From Cellulomonas sp. 73-145 (GTDB lineage Bacteria > Actinomycetota > Actinomycetes > Actinomycetales > Cellulomonadaceae): DNA of 64,000 nt. This document shows, one piece after another, positions 39,958 through 49,732 of this stretch. The DNA lies in assembly GCA_001898185.1 (NCBI GenBank), contig MKTI01000003.1:1-64000 (forward strand), written 5' to 3'. The position numbers and the translations under genes are program-made. Position 1 is the first letter of the stretch. Every line of letters begins with the position of its first letter. The notes under the pieces were generated by a model. The model searched no databases. It was not told the origin of the DNA and worked only from the letters and a program-made list of their open reading frames with translations.

Positions 39958-41424
39958 CTACGCCCGGGCTGCCGCGCCGTGCGCACGCGACTCCTGCCGC
40001 GACGTGTGCAGCGACTCCATGTCCTCCAGCTGCACGCCCTTCGTCTCCGGGACGCGCACCAGCACGAACACGAACGACACGGCCGCGAACACCGCGTAGA
40101 GCACGTACGGCACGCTGGGACCGAACTGCGACAGCAGCTGCGGGAAGCTGACCGTGATGGCGAAGTTGGCCAGCCACTGCGCCGAGGCGGCCACGCCGAG
40201 GGCCGCCGCGCGGATGCGGTTGGGGAACATCTCGCCGAGCAGCACCCACACCAGCGGGCCCCACGTCGCGCCGAAGAAGACGACGAAGGCGTTCGCGGCC
40301 ACCAGCGCCGTCACGCCCCAGCCGTGGGACAGCGTGACGTGCTGGGCGCTGCCTCCGGAGTGCGCGAACGCCAGGGCCATCAGGCCGAGCATCGCCGCCA
40401 TGCCGGCGGACCCGACCAGCAGCAGCGGACGCCGGCCGAGCCGGTCCACCAGCGCGATGGCGATCAGGGTGACCAGCACGTTGGTCACCGAGGTGAGCGT
40501 GGAGAACAGGAACGACTGCTGCTCGCCGAACCCGACCGCCTGCCACAGCGTCGTCGAGTAGTAGAAGATCACGTTGATCCCGACGAACTGCTGGAACACC
40601 GACAGCAGGATGCCCACCCACACCACGCCGAGCAGGCCCAGCACCGGCCCGCGCAGGGTGACACGCTGCTCGGCCTTCCGGTCCGCCCGGATCGTCTCGC
40701 GGATCAGGTCCACCCGGCGGCCGGCGTCCTCGTCCGGACCCAGCACGCTGGCGAGCACCTCGCGCGCCTCGTCGTGCCGGCCCTGCGCCACCAGGTAGCG
40801 CGGCGACTCCGGCAGCCGCAGCGCGAGGAAGCCGTACACGGCCGCCGGGATGGCGCAGACGCCGAACATCCAGCGCCAGGCGGGGAACCCGAGCCACAGG
40901 TCGTGCGACGCGCCACCGGCCGACGTGGCCAGCAGCTGGTCGGACAGCAGCGCGGCGAAGATGCCGAGCGTGATGGCGAGCTGCTGCAGCGAGCCGAGCC
41001 GCCCGCGGACGCCCGCCGGGGAGATCTCGGCGATGTACGCGGGGGCGATCACCGACGTGATGCCGATGCCGACGCCGGCCAGCACCCGCCACAGCGCCAG
41101 GTCCCAGGGGGTGACGGCCAGCCCCGACAGGATCGAGGAGGCGAAGAACAGCACCGCGCCCAGCAGCATCACGCGGGTGCGGCCCCAGTGGTCGGACAGC
41201 CGCCCACCGAGCCACGCGCCGAGCGCCGAGCCGAGCAGCGCCACGGCCACGACGAGGCCGGTCACCACCCCGCCGAGGTGGAAGTGCGCGGTGATGGACT
41301 GCACGGCGCCGTTGATCACCGAGCTGTCGAACCCGAACAGGAAGCCGCCGATCGCCGCCGCGACGGCCAGCCCGATGGCGGCCTTGTGGTGGGCAGGACG
41401 TGGGCGGTCGCTCGGGCTGGACAT
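39958..41424 (-). CDS. Sugar-porter MFS transporter
   Basis: The start is ATG 41,424; the frame upstream is Arg/Pro-rich shadow. The 488-residue protein has about twelve membrane helices with sugar-porter signatures: FGFDSSVINGAVQSI, GRLSDHWGRTRVML, GIGITSVIAPAYIAEISPAG, LPESPRYL, FQQFVGINVIFYYSTTLW, VDRLGRRPLLLVG and PETKGVQLEDME. It imports a monosaccharide (glucose, xylose, arabinose or galactose type) by proton symport. The QQxxGxN motif is retained, so it is probably functional. Confidence 0.92.
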   Translation of the reverse strand: MSSPSDRPRPAHHKAAIGLAVAAAIGGFLFGFDSSVINGAVQSITAHFHLGGVVTGLVVAVALLGSALGAWLGGRLSDHWGRTRVMLLGAVLFFASSILSGLAVTPWDLALWRVLAGVGIGITSVIAPAYIAEISPAGVRGRLGSLQQLAITLGIFAALLSDQLLATSAGGASHDLWLGFPAWRWMFGVCAIPAAVYGFLALRLPESPRYLVAQGRHDEAREVLASVLGPDEDAGRRVDLIRETIRADRKAEQRVTLRGPVLGLLGVVWVGILLSVFQQFVGINVIFYYSTTLWQAVGFGEQQSFLFSTLTSVTNVLVTLIAIALVDRLGRRPLLLVGSAGMAAMLGLMALAFAHSGGSAQHVTLSHGWGVTALVAANAFVVFFGATWGPLVWVLLGEMFPNRIRAAALGVAASAQWLANFAITVSFPQLLSQFGPSVPYVLYAVFAAVSFVFVLVRVPETKGVQLEDMESLHTSRQESRAHGAAARA

Positions 41425-41597
41425 GTGGGGACCCCCTGCGGTCGTGGCGTTGTGACCTTCACCTTCCGTCCGCATCTGCGCATGCGCACGCCGAGCCGCG
41501 GCGTCGGGCGACGGCGACCGGCGCGGGCAGGGCGGGTCCGCGCGAGGGATGATCGGCGCCGTGCCCGACGACAACCGCAACGGACCGACCGGCCCCG

Positions 41598-42224
41598 GTG
41601 CCCCCCCGCCACCACCGGCCGGTGCTGGTCGACCCCGCCTCCACCGACGGGCTGGCCGACCCGTCGGACGCGCGCCTGCGCGAGGAGGTGGCCCACACCA
41701 CGGCGCAGCTGCTGGTGCACCGCGGCCGCGCCAGCGAGGACCCGCAGGTGCTGGCCCGGCTGACCGCGCTGGTGGAGACCGAGGGCCTCGACGTGGTGGC
41801 CGACCTGTGGTCGCACAGCCCGGCGGGGACGCTGCCGGGGGCGCTGTGGCGGCTCTACGTGCTGCGCGAGTGGGTGCGCCGGGACCCCGGGACGGTCGCC
41901 GACCGGTACCGGCAGGGCATGGCGGTGGCGCCGGTGCAGGACGCGGTGGCCGGCGTGGTGACGCCGCCCGGGCCGGACGACGTGCGGCGCGCGGCCGACG
42001 AGGTGCTCGGCGGCGTGTACTCCGGCGATCTCGCGGTGGCGCTGGAGCGGGCCGCGGCGTTCTGCCGGGTGCTCGCCGCGGGCGCCGCCCTGGACGCCGA
42101 CCACCTGGACCTGGCCGATCCGGATGCCGCCGCACGGCAGACGCACGGCGCGTCCGCCCTGCTCCGGACGGCCGACGAGCTGGCCGACGACGCCCGCTCC
42201 TGGCGGGCCGGCACGCTCGACTGA
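41598..42224 (+). CDS. Conserved actinobacterial hypothetical protein, 208 aa
   Basis: A soluble, helix-rich, Ala/Asp-rich protein starting at GTG 41,598 (GTG 41,619 also possible). It has regularly spaced helices (VAHTTAQLLVHRGRASEDPQ; GTLPGALWRLYVLREWVRRD; VALERAAAFCRVLAAGAAL) and no signal peptide. I recall similar proteins upstream of phosphate transport genes in Cellulomonas-type genomes, but have no function for it. It is followed by a likely RNA gene and then by the DUF47-Pit operon. Confidence 0.6.
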   Translation: MPPRHHRPVLVDPASTDGLADPSDARLREEVAHTTAQLLVHRGRASEDPQVLARLTALVETEGLDVVADLWSHSPAGTLPGALWRLYVLREWVRRDPGTVADRYRQGMAVAPVQDAVAGVVTPPGPDDVRRAADEVLGGVYSGDLAVALERAAAFCRVLAAGAALDADHLDLADPDAAARQTHGASALLRTADELADDARSWRAGTLD

Positions 42225-42264
42225 CGGGCCGGCCCGGCGACCCGTCGGGACGCGTGCCTACACT

Positions 42265-42385
42265 GGAAGGGCGTCGGGTCGCGGTAGCCCCGGGCTCCAC
42301 TTTTCGCCGCTTCGAGCGGCCACGCGCCGAGAGGCGCTCTGCGGCCCGACGCACACAATCCTCCGGCAGGCCCACCTGCCGCGCC
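42265..42385 (+). ncRNA. Candidate structured RNA upstream of DUF47-Pit
   Basis: TACACT (42,259-42,264) could be a -10 box, and 7 nt later begins GCGTCGGGTCGC (42,271-42,282), which pairs with GCGGCCCGACGC (42,341-42,352; one mismatch) to close a stem. Inside are GCCGC-TTCGA-GCGGC (42,306-42,320) and GCGCC-GAGA-GGCGC (42,324-42,337), with a GNRA tetraloop. A further hairpin CGGCAGG-CCCA-CCTGCCG (42,364-42,381) follows. The next operon seems to have its own -10 (TAGGCT, 42,458). No match to a known RNA family is claimed; an independent sRNA or a leader are both possible. Confidence 0.5.
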
Positions 42386-42517
42386 CACGGCCGCTCGCCC
42401 GCGCGCATCACCTGCACGTAGCAGACACCCGGCGTCCATGTCCCGGTCGGGTGCCGTTAGGCTGTCGGACGTCCGAGCGGCTCGCCCGGGCACCCCATTC
42501 CTCGACCGGAGCCTGCC

Positions 42518-43138
42518 GTGCGCCTGCGCCTGACACCGCGCGAGAACTCGTACTACGACCTCTTCGCCGCCCAGGCCCAGCACCTGGTGACGGGTGCGAA
42601 CCTGCTGGGCGAGATGCTCGGTGCGGACCGTGCCACCCGCAAGGAGATCGGCAAGCGCTTCGCCGAGGCGGAGCACCAGGCCGACGAGGCGACGCACACG
42701 ATCATGCGGCAGCTGAACCTCACGTTCATCACGCCGTTCGACCGGGACGACATCTACACGCTCGCCTCCGGCCTGGACGACTGCATGGACTTCATGGAGG
42801 AGGCCGCCGACCTCGTCGTCCTCTACAAGATCGAGGGCCTGCCGCCCCGCGTGGCCGACCAGGTGCAGGCGCTGCAGCGCGCCGCCGAGCTCACCGCCGA
42901 GGCGATGCCGCGGCTGCGGTCCATGAGCTCCCTGTCGGAGTACGTCGTGGAGATCAACCGGCTGGAGAACCAGGCGGACAAGGCGCACCGCAAGCTGCTG
43001 GCGCAGATGTTCGAGGAGATCTCCGACCCGATCCTGCTGATGAAGCTCAAGGAGATCGTCGAGAAGCTCGAGGAAGCGGCCGACGCGTTCGAGCGGGTGG
43101 CGAACACCATCGAGACCATCGCCGTCAAGGAGTCCTGA
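42518..43138 (+). CDS. DUF47 (PhoU-like) partner of Pit
   Basis: GTG 42,518 opens a 206-residue helical protein of the DUF47 family: SYYDLFAAQAQHLVTGANLL, RFAEAEHQADEATHTIMRQL with the conserved E-x2-H-x-AD, TFITPFDRDDIYTLASGLDD and ITMLK-type VEKLEEAADAFERVANTIET. DUF47 proteins lie next to Pit transporters and tune phosphate uptake. The pit gene starts 6 bp downstream, so the two are one operon with its own promoter (TAGGCT at 42,458-42,463). Confidence 0.9.
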   Translation: MRLRLTPRENSYYDLFAAQAQHLVTGANLLGEMLGADRATRKEIGKRFAEAEHQADEATHTIMRQLNLTFITPFDRDDIYTLASGLDDCMDFMEEAADLVVLYKIEGLPPRVADQVQALQRAAELTAEAMPRLRSMSSLSEYVVEINRLENQADKAHRKLLAQMFEEISDPILLMKLKEIVEKLEEAADAFERVANTIETIAVKES

Positions 43139-43144
43139 GCCGCC

Positions 43145-44149
43145 GTGGAGGCCGTGCTCGTCGTCGTCGTCGTCGCGTTCGCCCTGGGGTTCGACTTCAC
43201 CAACGGCTTCCACGACGCTGCGAACGCGATCGCCACGTCGGTGTCCACCCGGGCGCTGACGCCACGCGTCGCGCTGATCATGGCGGCGGTGATGAACTTC
43301 GCGGGCGCCCTGCTGGGTACCGGCGTCGCGGAGACGATCGCCAAGTCGATCGTCGACCTCAAGGACGCGTCCTCGCACGACGCGCTCGTGGTGGTGGTGT
43401 GCGCCCTGATCGGGGCGATCGCCTGGAACCTGATCACGTGGTGGCTGGGGCTGCCGTCGTCGTCGACCCACTCGATCATCGGCGGGCTCGTCGGCGCCGG
43501 GCTGGCGGCCGGGTTCGGCGTCTACGGCAAGGCGATCGAGAACAAGGTCGTGCTGCCGATGATCGTGTCGCCCGTGCTGGGCTTCGTGCTCGGCTTCGCG
43601 GTGATGGTCGGCGTGCTGTGGGCGGTCCGGCGGCGTCCCCCGGCGCGCACGCTGCGCCGGTTCCGGCTGGCGCAGACGATCTCGGCGGCGGCGATGGCCC
43701 TGGGCCACGGCCTGCAGGACGCGCAGAAGACGATGGGTGTGATCTACCTGGCGCTGATCAGCGTCGGGTGGGCCAACCCGCACACGGGCATCCCGGTGTG
43801 GGTCAAGCTCGCGGCGGCCGGTGCGATCTCGGCCGGCACGTACTCCGGTGGCTGGCGCATCATGCGGACGCTCGGTCGGCGGATCATCGAGCTCGACCCC
43901 GCGCGCGGGTTCGTCGCCGAGTCCGTCTCGGCCGTGGTGCTCTACGTCAACGCGTTCGCGCTGCACGCCCCGGTGTCCACGACCCACACCATCACCTCGG
44001 CGATCATGGGCGTCGGCGCCACCAAGCGGCTGTCCGCCGTGCGCTGGGGCGTCGCCGGGAACATCGCCGTCGCGTGGGTGCTGACCATCCCCGCCGCCGC
44101 CGCCGTGGCGGCCCTCTGCTACGTGCTGCTGCGGCCGCTGATCGGCTGA
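43145..44149 (+). CDS. pit: Low-affinity inorganic phosphate transporter Pit
   Basis: A 334-residue membrane protein starting at GTG 43,145, 6 bp after the DUF47 gene. Both halves carry the PHO4 signature: GFDFTNGFHDAANAIATSVS (about 16-35) and, in the second half, VNAFALHAPVSTTHTITSAI. About ten membrane helices are seen. Pit imports metal-phosphate with protons. PPK1 and a Nudix/phosphatase protein lie convergent on the other side of a terminator, making this a phosphate-handling block. Confidence 0.93.
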   Translation: MEAVLVVVVVAFALGFDFTNGFHDAANAIATSVSTRALTPRVALIMAAVMNFAGALLGTGVAETIAKSIVDLKDASSHDALVVVVCALIGAIAWNLITWWLGLPSSSTHSIIGGLVGAGLAAGFGVYGKAIENKVVLPMIVSPVLGFVLGFAVMVGVLWAVRRRPPARTLRRFRLAQTISAAAMALGHGLQDAQKTMGVIYLALISVGWANPHTGIPVWVKLAAAGAISAGTYSGGWRIMRTLGRRIIELDPARGFVAESVSAVVLYVNAFALHAPVSTTHTITSAIMGVGATKRLSAVRWGVAGNIAVAWVLTIPAAAAVAALCYVLLRPLIG

Positions 44150-44169
44150 TCCGGCCGTAGGACGGCCCT

Positions 44170-44203
44170 GCCGGCCCGCGCCTTCAGGGGAGGCCCGGCC
44201 GGC
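44170..44203. terminator. Bidirectional terminator between pit and the Nudix gene
   Basis: GCCGGCC (44,170-44,176) pairs with GGCCGGC (44,197-44,203), and the inner CCT/AGG can extend the stem. It lies in the 60 bp between the convergent stop codons. Confidence 0.6.
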
Positions 44204-44209
44204 TCCGTG

Positions 44210-45181
44210 TCAGACGTGCCGGTGCCGCTCCGTCGCCACCACGCGCGGCCCCGGCGCCGTGTCCGCCACGTGTGCGACCAGGATCTCCCCGGGGTGCAGG
44301 AAGGGGTCCTGCGCCGGCAGGCCGTCGGCCACCTCGCGCCGCGAGTGCTCGGCGATCACGTCCATCACCGTGGCGAGCACCGGCCGGTGGGTGCACAGCG
44401 CGACGTCGTGGCGGCCACGCACCAGGTCGGCCACCTCGGCAGCCGCCAGGCCGGGGCTGGTGTGGTGGCCCGCCTCGGTGAGCACCGGCGACGTCCGCAC
44501 CGGGATGCCGGCGGCCTGCGCGTACGGCCGCACGGTGGCTGCGCAGCGCAGCCACTCGCTGGACACGATGCCGGTCACCCCGAAGGCGGACAGCAGCGGC
44601 ACCAGGTGCTCCGACTGGCGTACGCCGTCGGGCGTCAGGGGCCGGTCGGCCTCCGTCCCGGTCCACCCGGCCCGCTTGCGGGCCGACCCGTGCCGCACCA
44701 CCACCACCGCGCGCGTGTCGAGCCGGCGCTTGGCGTAGGAGTCGATCAGGGCGTCGAGGGGCGCCATGTTGGACGAGCGCGTCAGCTGGCGAGCCGCGTC
44801 CGGGGCGTCGAACCACCGCACGTCGTTGATCTCCGTGCGGGCGGCCGGCGGCACCGGCTCCCGCGCGTGCACCGCCGGGGCGTCGGAGCGCCCGGCCACC
44901 TGCGCCGCCCAGTAGTGCACCCGCTTGATGCGGCCGTCGCGCAGCTTGTACTCCTGCGACGGCAGCGGCATGCCGAGCACCACGTCCTGCGCGATCTCCT
45001 CGGCCACCTCGCGGGCGGCGGCCTCCACCGCCGTCTCGTCGGCCTCCAGCTTGCCCTTGGGCCACGACCAGTCCCGGTACCGGGGCCGGTGCACCAGCGC
45101 CACCTGCAGCGTGCCGCGTCGCACTCGCCACACGAGCGCGCCGGCCGCCTCGACGACGACCGGCGCAGCGACTGCCTTCAC
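44210..45181 (-). CDS. Nudix hydrolase-histidine phosphatase fusion (MutT1-like)
   Basis: GTG 45,181 overlaps the end of ppk1 by 4 bp. The 323-residue protein has a Nudix domain (about 1-140) with [20 protein letters not shown], the Nudix box apart from its last Gly, and a C-terminal histidine-phosphatase (RHG) domain: [29 protein letters not shown] and [14 protein letters not shown]. Mycobacterial MutT1 has this layout and hydrolyses 8-oxo-dGTP and diadenosine polyphosphates. Its coupling with PPK1 fits a role in clearing polyphosphorylated or damaged nucleotides. Confidence 0.9.
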   Translation of the reverse strand: MKAVAAPVVVEAAGALVWRVRRGTLQVALVHRPRYRDWSWPKGKLEADETAVEAAAREVAEEIAQDVVLGMPLPSQEYKLRDGRIKRVHYWAAQVAGRSDAPAVHAREPVPPAARTEINDVRWFDAPDAARQLTRSSNMAPLDALIDSYAKRRLDTRAVVVVRHGSARKRAGWTGTEADRPLTPDGVRQSEHLVPLLSAFGVTGIVSSEWLRCAATVRPYAQAAGIPVRTSPVLTEAGHHTSPGLAAAEVADLVRGRHDVALCTHRPVLATVMDVIAEHSRREVADGLPAQDPFLHPGEILVAHVADTAPGPRVVATERHRHV

Positions 45182-47421
45182 TGGCCGAGCCCGGGCCGGC
45201 GCCGCTGCCGGGCGATCAGCACGGCCTGCACGTCCGCCAACGGCCCCTCGGGACCGCTCGAGTGCCGTTCCCACGCGCCGTCCGGCAGCAGGTGCCAGGA
45301 CGAGACGCCGTCGTCCATCTGCAGGTCGATCAGGTCGAGCAGCTCCACGACGTGGTCCGGGTCGGCCACCCGCACCAGGGCCTCGACCCGGCGGTCGAGG
45401 TTGCGGTGCATCAGGTCGGCGGAGCCGATGAACACCTCGGGACCGGCGAAGTCGAACCCGTCCTCGGGGGTGCCGTCGGCGTGCGCGAACGCGAAGACGC
45501 GCGAGTGCTCGAGGAACCGGCCGAGGATCGAGCGCACCCGGATCGTCTCGGACAGCCCCGGCACGCCCGGCCGCAGCGCGCAGATGCCGCGGACGCTGAT
45601 GTCGATCGGCACGCCGGCCATCGAGGCGCGGTACAGGGCGTCGATCGTCGCCTCGTCCACCATCGAGTTGACCTTGATCTTGATCCACGCCGTGCGGCCG
45701 GCACGGGCCGAGGCGGCCTCGCGCTCGATCCGCTCGATCAGCCCGGCGCGCACCGAGCGGGGTGCGACCAGCAGCCGGTGGAACCGCGACTTCGGGGCGT
45801 ACCCGGACAGCTGGTTGAACAGGCGGGTCAGGTCCTGGCCCACCTCCGGGTCGCAGGTCAGCAGGCCCAGGTCGGTGTACAGGCGTGCCGTCTTGGGGTG
45901 GTAGTTGCCGGTGCCGACGTGGCTGTACCGGCGCAAGCCGTCGCTCTCCTGCCGGACCACCAGCGACAGCTTGCAGTGCGTCTTCAGCCCGACGATGCCG
46001 TACACCACGTGCACGCCGGCCTGCTCGAGCTTGCGCGCCCAGGAGATGTTGTTCTGCTCGTCGAACCGGGCCTTGATCTCCACCAGGGCCAGCACCTGCT
46101 TGCCGGCCTCGGCGGCGTCGATCAGCGCGTCGACGATCGGCGAGTCGCCCGACGTCCGGTACAGCGTCTGCTTGATCGCCAGCACCTGCGGGTCGGCGGC
46201 CGCCTGCTCGAGGAAGGCCTGCACCGACGTGGAGAACGAGTCGTACGGGTGGTGCAGCAGGATGTCCCGCGCGCGGATGGCCGCGAAGATGTCCGTCGGC
46301 GTCGCCGACTCGACCTCCGCCAGGTGCCGGTGGGTGGTCGGCACGTACGTCGGGAAGTGCAGGGACGACCGGTCCAGGTCCGCGATCAGGTTCAGGCCCG
46401 TCGCGTCCAGCGGGGCGGGCAGCTCGTAGACGTCCTCCTCGGACATCGCCAGCTCGCGCACCAGGAGCTTGCGCACGCGTGCGCTGGTGCCGGCGGCGAG
46501 CTCGAGCCGCACCGGCGGGCCGAACCGGCGCCGCAGCAGCTCCTTCTCCATCGCCTTCAGCAGGTTCTCGGCGTCGTCCTCCTCGACCTCGACGTCCTCG
46601 TTGCGGGTGACGCGGAAGGTGTGGAACTCCTGGATCTCCATGCCCGGGAACAGGTAGTCCAGGTGCTGGGCGATCACGTCCTCGACGGGGACGAAGCTGG
46701 TCGGGCCCTTCTCCACCGCGGCGGTCTGCAGGTCCGGGGCGCTCGGCCGGCCGGAGGCGTCCACCGCGACGTACCGGGGCAGCAGCGGCGGCACCTTGAC
46801 GCGGGCGAAGTGCTCCTTGCCGCTGGTCGGGTTCACCACCGAGACGGCCAGGTTCAGCGACAGCCCCGAGATGTACGGGAAGGGGTGCGCCGGGTCGACG
46901 GCCAGCGGGGTCAGCACGGGGAAGATCTGCCGGCGGAAGTACTTGTGCAGCCGGTCCTGCTCGGCCTCGCCCAGGTCGTCCCAGCGGACGATGGTGATGC
47001 CCTCGGCGGCCAGCGCCGGCTGCACCTGCTGCACGAACACCTGCGCGTGCCGGGTCATCAACGTGTGCGCGCGCTCGCTGATCGCCTCGAGCACCTGCCG
47101 CGGGGACAGGCCGGAGGCGGCCGTGACGGCGATGCCGGTGGCGATGCGGCGCTTGAGGCCAGCCACCCGCACCATGAAGAACTCGTCGAGGTTCGACGCG
47201 AAGATCGCCAGGTACCGCACCCGCTCCAGCAGCGGGACCGTCGGGTCCTCGGCCAGCTCCAGCACGCGCTGGTTGAACGCCAGCCAGGACAGCTCCCGGT
47301 CGAGGAACCGGCCCTCCGGCAGCGGGGTGGCGTCCACCGGGACCACCGGCATGGCGGAGGTGTCCAGGTGCTCGGCGATGGTGGCCGCCAAGGAGTTCTG
47401 GAGCACGGTCGCGTCGCTCAT
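45178..47421 (-). CDS. ppk1: Polyphosphate kinase
   Basis: A 747-residue PPK1 starting at ATG 47,421. The four domains are visible: N ([20 protein letters not shown]), H ([20 protein letters not shown]), C1 with the autophosphorylated His in [20 protein letters not shown], and C2 with [20 protein letters not shown] and [17 protein letters not shown]. It makes polyphosphate from ATP reversibly. It is the first gene of an operon with the Nudix/phosphatase gene, and both are convergent with DUF47-pit. The usual length is about 690-740, so this copy is slightly long at the C-terminus. Confidence 0.96.
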   Translation of the reverse strand: MSDATVLQNSLAATIAEHLDTSAMPVVPVDATPLPEGRFLDRELSWLAFNQRVLELAEDPTVPLLERVRYLAIFASNLDEFFMVRVAGLKRRIATGIAVTAASGLSPRQVLEAISERAHTLMTRHAQVFVQQVQPALAAEGITIVRWDDLGEAEQDRLHKYFRRQIFPVLTPLAVDPAHPFPYISGLSLNLAVSVVNPTSGKEHFARVKVPPLLPRYVAVDASGRPSAPDLQTAAVEKGPTSFVPVEDVIAQHLDYLFPGMEIQEFHTFRVTRNEDVEVEEDDAENLLKAMEKELLRRRFGPPVRLELAAGTSARVRKLLVRELAMSEEDVYELPAPLDATGLNLIADLDRSSLHFPTYVPTTHRHLAEVESATPTDIFAAIRARDILLHHPYDSFSTSVQAFLEQAAADPQVLAIKQTLYRTSGDSPIVDALIDAAEAGKQVLALVEIKARFDEQNNISWARKLEQAGVHVVYGIVGLKTHCKLSLVVRQESDGLRRYSHVGTGNYHPKTARLYTDLGLLTCDPEVGQDLTRLFNQLSGYAPKSRFHRLLVAPRSVRAGLIERIEREAASARAGRTAWIKIKVNSMVDEATIDALYRASMAGVPIDISVRGICALRPGVPGLSETIRVRSILGRFLEHSRVFAFAHADGTPEDGFDFAGPEVFIGSADLMHRNLDRRVEALVRVADPDHVVELLDLIDLQMDDGVSSWHLLPDGAWERHSSGPEGPLADVQAVLIARQRRRPGLGQ

Positions 47422-47467
47422 GCGCCCATCGTGGCACCCTCGCGCGGGTCCGGTCCGGTGGGCTCGG

Positions 47468-48424
47468 CTAGGCCAGGGGTGCGGCGGGTTCCGTGACGTC
47501 CGGTGCGGCGTCGTCGGCCGTCGGGCTCGGTCCGTACCGCACGTCGACCACCACCGGCTCGAAACCGGCGCGTTGGTAGGTGCGCACCGCCCGGTCGTTG
47601 TCCCCGGACGTCCACAGCACCACGGCGGTCAGCCCGCGCTCGGCCAGCACCCGCAGGCCCAGCGCCGTGAGCATGCCGCCGAGGCCCGCACCCTGCGCGT
47701 CCGGGTCGACGCCCACCACGTAGAGCTCCCCGACCGGTCCCTGCTCGAGGTCACCGGCGGGGTGCACCTTGGTCCAGACGAAGCCGACCGGCGCCCCGGC
47801 ACGTTCGAGCAGCAGCAGCCCGGCCGGGTCGAACCACGGCTCCGCCTCCCGGGCCAGCACGTCGTGACGCGTCCAGCGGCCCTGGTCGGGGTGGTCGGCG
47901 AAGGCCCGCGCGTTGAGCCTGACCAGGGCGTCCTCGTCGTGACCGGGCACGAACGCCCGCACCCGGACACCGTCCGGCAGCGCCGGCGCGGGCGGCGGGA
48001 CGGGCAGCGCCGCGCGCATCCGCCACAGCTGCTCGACCGGCACCAGTCCCGCGGCCGTCGCCAGGGCCCGCGCCGCGGGCAGGTCCCCGTGCGCCCACAC
48101 CAGCGGCGGCCGACCGGCGATGCGATGCGCGGCGGCGAGCAGCTCGCGGCCCACCCCGTGGCCGCGGGACGGCGGGTCCACCACCACCTCGACCAGCGGC
48201 GCGGCGGGGTCGTCCAGCGCCAGCTGCGCGTACCCGTGGAGCTCGGGGATGCCGGGCTCGTGCACCAGCAGGTGCCGCACGGGCGCCTCGGGGTCGGTCA
48301 GGCGCAGCAGGGGCTCCTCGGACAGCGGCGCGATGCCGTCCGCCGCCTCGGCACGGGCCGCGAGCGCGCGCACCCGAGCGGCGGTGGCCGCCGGCAGGGG
48401 ACCGGTCAGCTGCTCGGGGTGCAT
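47468..48424 (-). CDS. mshD: Mycothiol synthase
   Basis: MshD acetylates the desacetyl precursor to give mycothiol, the main actinobacterial thiol. The 318-residue protein has two GNAT domains: an N-terminal one ([40 protein letters not shown]) and the catalytic C-terminal one with [34 protein letters not shown], and [20 protein letters not shown]. The acetyl-CoA loop (GAGLGG) is intact. It is a single gene, divergent from the monooxygenase-like gene 69 bp away. This confirms an actinobacterial origin. Confidence 0.93.
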   Translation of the reverse strand: MHPEQLTGPLPAATAARVRALAARAEAADGIAPLSEEPLLRLTDPEAPVRHLLVHEPGIPELHGYAQLALDDPAAPLVEVVVDPPSRGHGVGRELLAAAHRIAGRPPLVWAHGDLPAARALATAAGLVPVEQLWRMRAALPVPPPAPALPDGVRVRAFVPGHDEDALVRLNARAFADHPDQGRWTRHDVLAREAEPWFDPAGLLLLERAGAPVGFVWTKVHPAGDLEQGPVGELYVVGVDPDAQGAGLGGMLTALGLRVLAERGLTAVVLWTSGDNDRAVRTYQRAGFEPVVVDVRYGPSPTADDAAPDVTEPAAPLA

Positions 48425-48493
48425 GGGGCGATCCCATCACGGGGTGTGCGCGGACGGCAGGGGCGCCGGGCGCTGGGTTACCGTGGGCGGGCG

Positions 48494-49696
48494 ATGGAGT
48501 CCACGCCCGCCCCGCCGTCCGGGTCGCGCCGGTCACGGCGTCCCGGGCCGCCTGCGGGACCCCGCACCGTCGACGTGGACGTCGTGGTGGTGGGTGCCGG
48601 GCAGGCGGGGCTGTCGGCGGCCTACCACCTGCGCCGCACCGGTCTGGTCGCGGTCGGCTCGCGCGGCTGGGAGCAGGCGCGGGCGACGTTCGTGGTGCTC
48701 GACGACAACCCGCGGGCCGGCGGGGCCTGGCAGCACCGCTGGCCGGCGCTGACCATGGCGGCGGCGCACCGGGTGCACGAGCTGCCCGGCATGCCGCTGC
48801 ACGTGCCGGACGAGTCCGAGCCGGCGGCACAGGCGGTGCCGTACTACTTCGCGCAGTACGAGGACGCGTACGACCTGCAGGTGCAGCGTCCCGTGCGGGT
48901 GGAGCGGGTGGCCGACGACGGCGGCGGCCGGCTGCTGGTCCGCAGCCGGGTGCTCGACGGGTCGGACGCCGAGGTCGTCTGGCGCGCCCGCGGCCTGGTC
49001 AACGCCTCCGGGACGTGGCAGAAGCCGTTCTGGCCGGCGTACCCCGGGCGGTCGACGTTCGCCGGACGACAGCTGCACACCCACGACTTCCGCACGCCGG
49101 AGGAGCTGGCCGACGGGCCGGTGGTGGTGGTCGGCGCCGGCACCTCGGCGGTGCAGCTGCTGCTGCTGATCGCCCCGCTCACCCCGACGACGTGGGTCAC
49201 CCGGCGGCCCCCGCAGTGGATCGACGCGGACTTCACCCCGGAGCACGGTCGCGAGTCGGTGTCCCAGGTGGACGCCCGCACCCGGGCGGGGCTGCCGCCG
49301 GCGAGCGTGGTCAGCGTCACCGGGCTGCCGCTGACGGCCGCGTACCGCGCCGGCATCGAGGCCGGGGTGCTGCGCGCCCGGCCGATGTTCGACCGGATCG
49401 TCCCGGACGGCGTCGAGTGGGACCACCCCGACGACGCCGCCGACGGCTGGGTCACCGGCCCGGCCCACGTGCCCGCCCGCACGCTGCTGTGGGCGACCGG
49501 GTTCCGCGCGTCGCTGGACCACCTGGCGCCGCTGGGGCTGCGGGCGCCGGGCGGCGGGATCGTGATGGACGGCACGCAGGTGGTGGCGGACCCGCGCGTC
49601 CAGCTGGTCGGGTACGGGCCGAGCGCGTCGACGGTGGGGGCCAACCGCGCCGGCCGGGAGGCGGTGCGCAACCTGCGGCGGACGCTCGCGCTGTAG
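48494..49696 (+). CDS. Flavin-containing monooxygenase-like NAD(P)-binding protein
   Basis: A 400-residue protein starting at ATG 48,494. It has two Rossmann motifs: VDVVVVGAGQAGLSAAYHLR (FAD) and GPVVVVGAGTSAVQLLLLIA (NADPH). The cofactor-linked NPRAGGAWQHRWPALTMA and LLWATGFRASLDHLAPLGL are in the expected places, as in CzcO-type and Baeyer-Villiger-like enzymes. Full FMOs carry FxGxxxHxxx; a related stretch here is GRQLHTHDF. It may oxidise a small hydrophobic compound. It is a single gene ending 37 bp before a convergent gene. Confidence 0.82.
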   Translation: MESTPAPPSGSRRSRRPGPPAGPRTVDVDVVVVGAGQAGLSAAYHLRRTGLVAVGSRGWEQARATFVVLDDNPRAGGAWQHRWPALTMAAAHRVHELPGMPLHVPDESEPAAQAVPYYFAQYEDAYDLQVQRPVRVERVADDGGGRLLVRSRVLDGSDAEVVWRARGLVNASGTWQKPFWPAYPGRSTFAGRQLHTHDFRTPEELADGPVVVVGAGTSAVQLLLLIAPLTPTTWVTRRPPQWIDADFTPEHGRESVSQVDARTRAGLPPASVVSVTGLPLTAAYRAGIEAGVLRARPMFDRIVPDGVEWDHPDDAADGWVTGPAHVPARTLLWATGFRASLDHLAPLGLRAPGGGIVMDGTQVVADPRVQLVGYGPSASTVGANRAGREAVRNLRRTLAL

Positions 49697-49732
49697 CCGA
49701 CCGCGACGCGGCTGCGGCGCTCGCGGGCGGGC

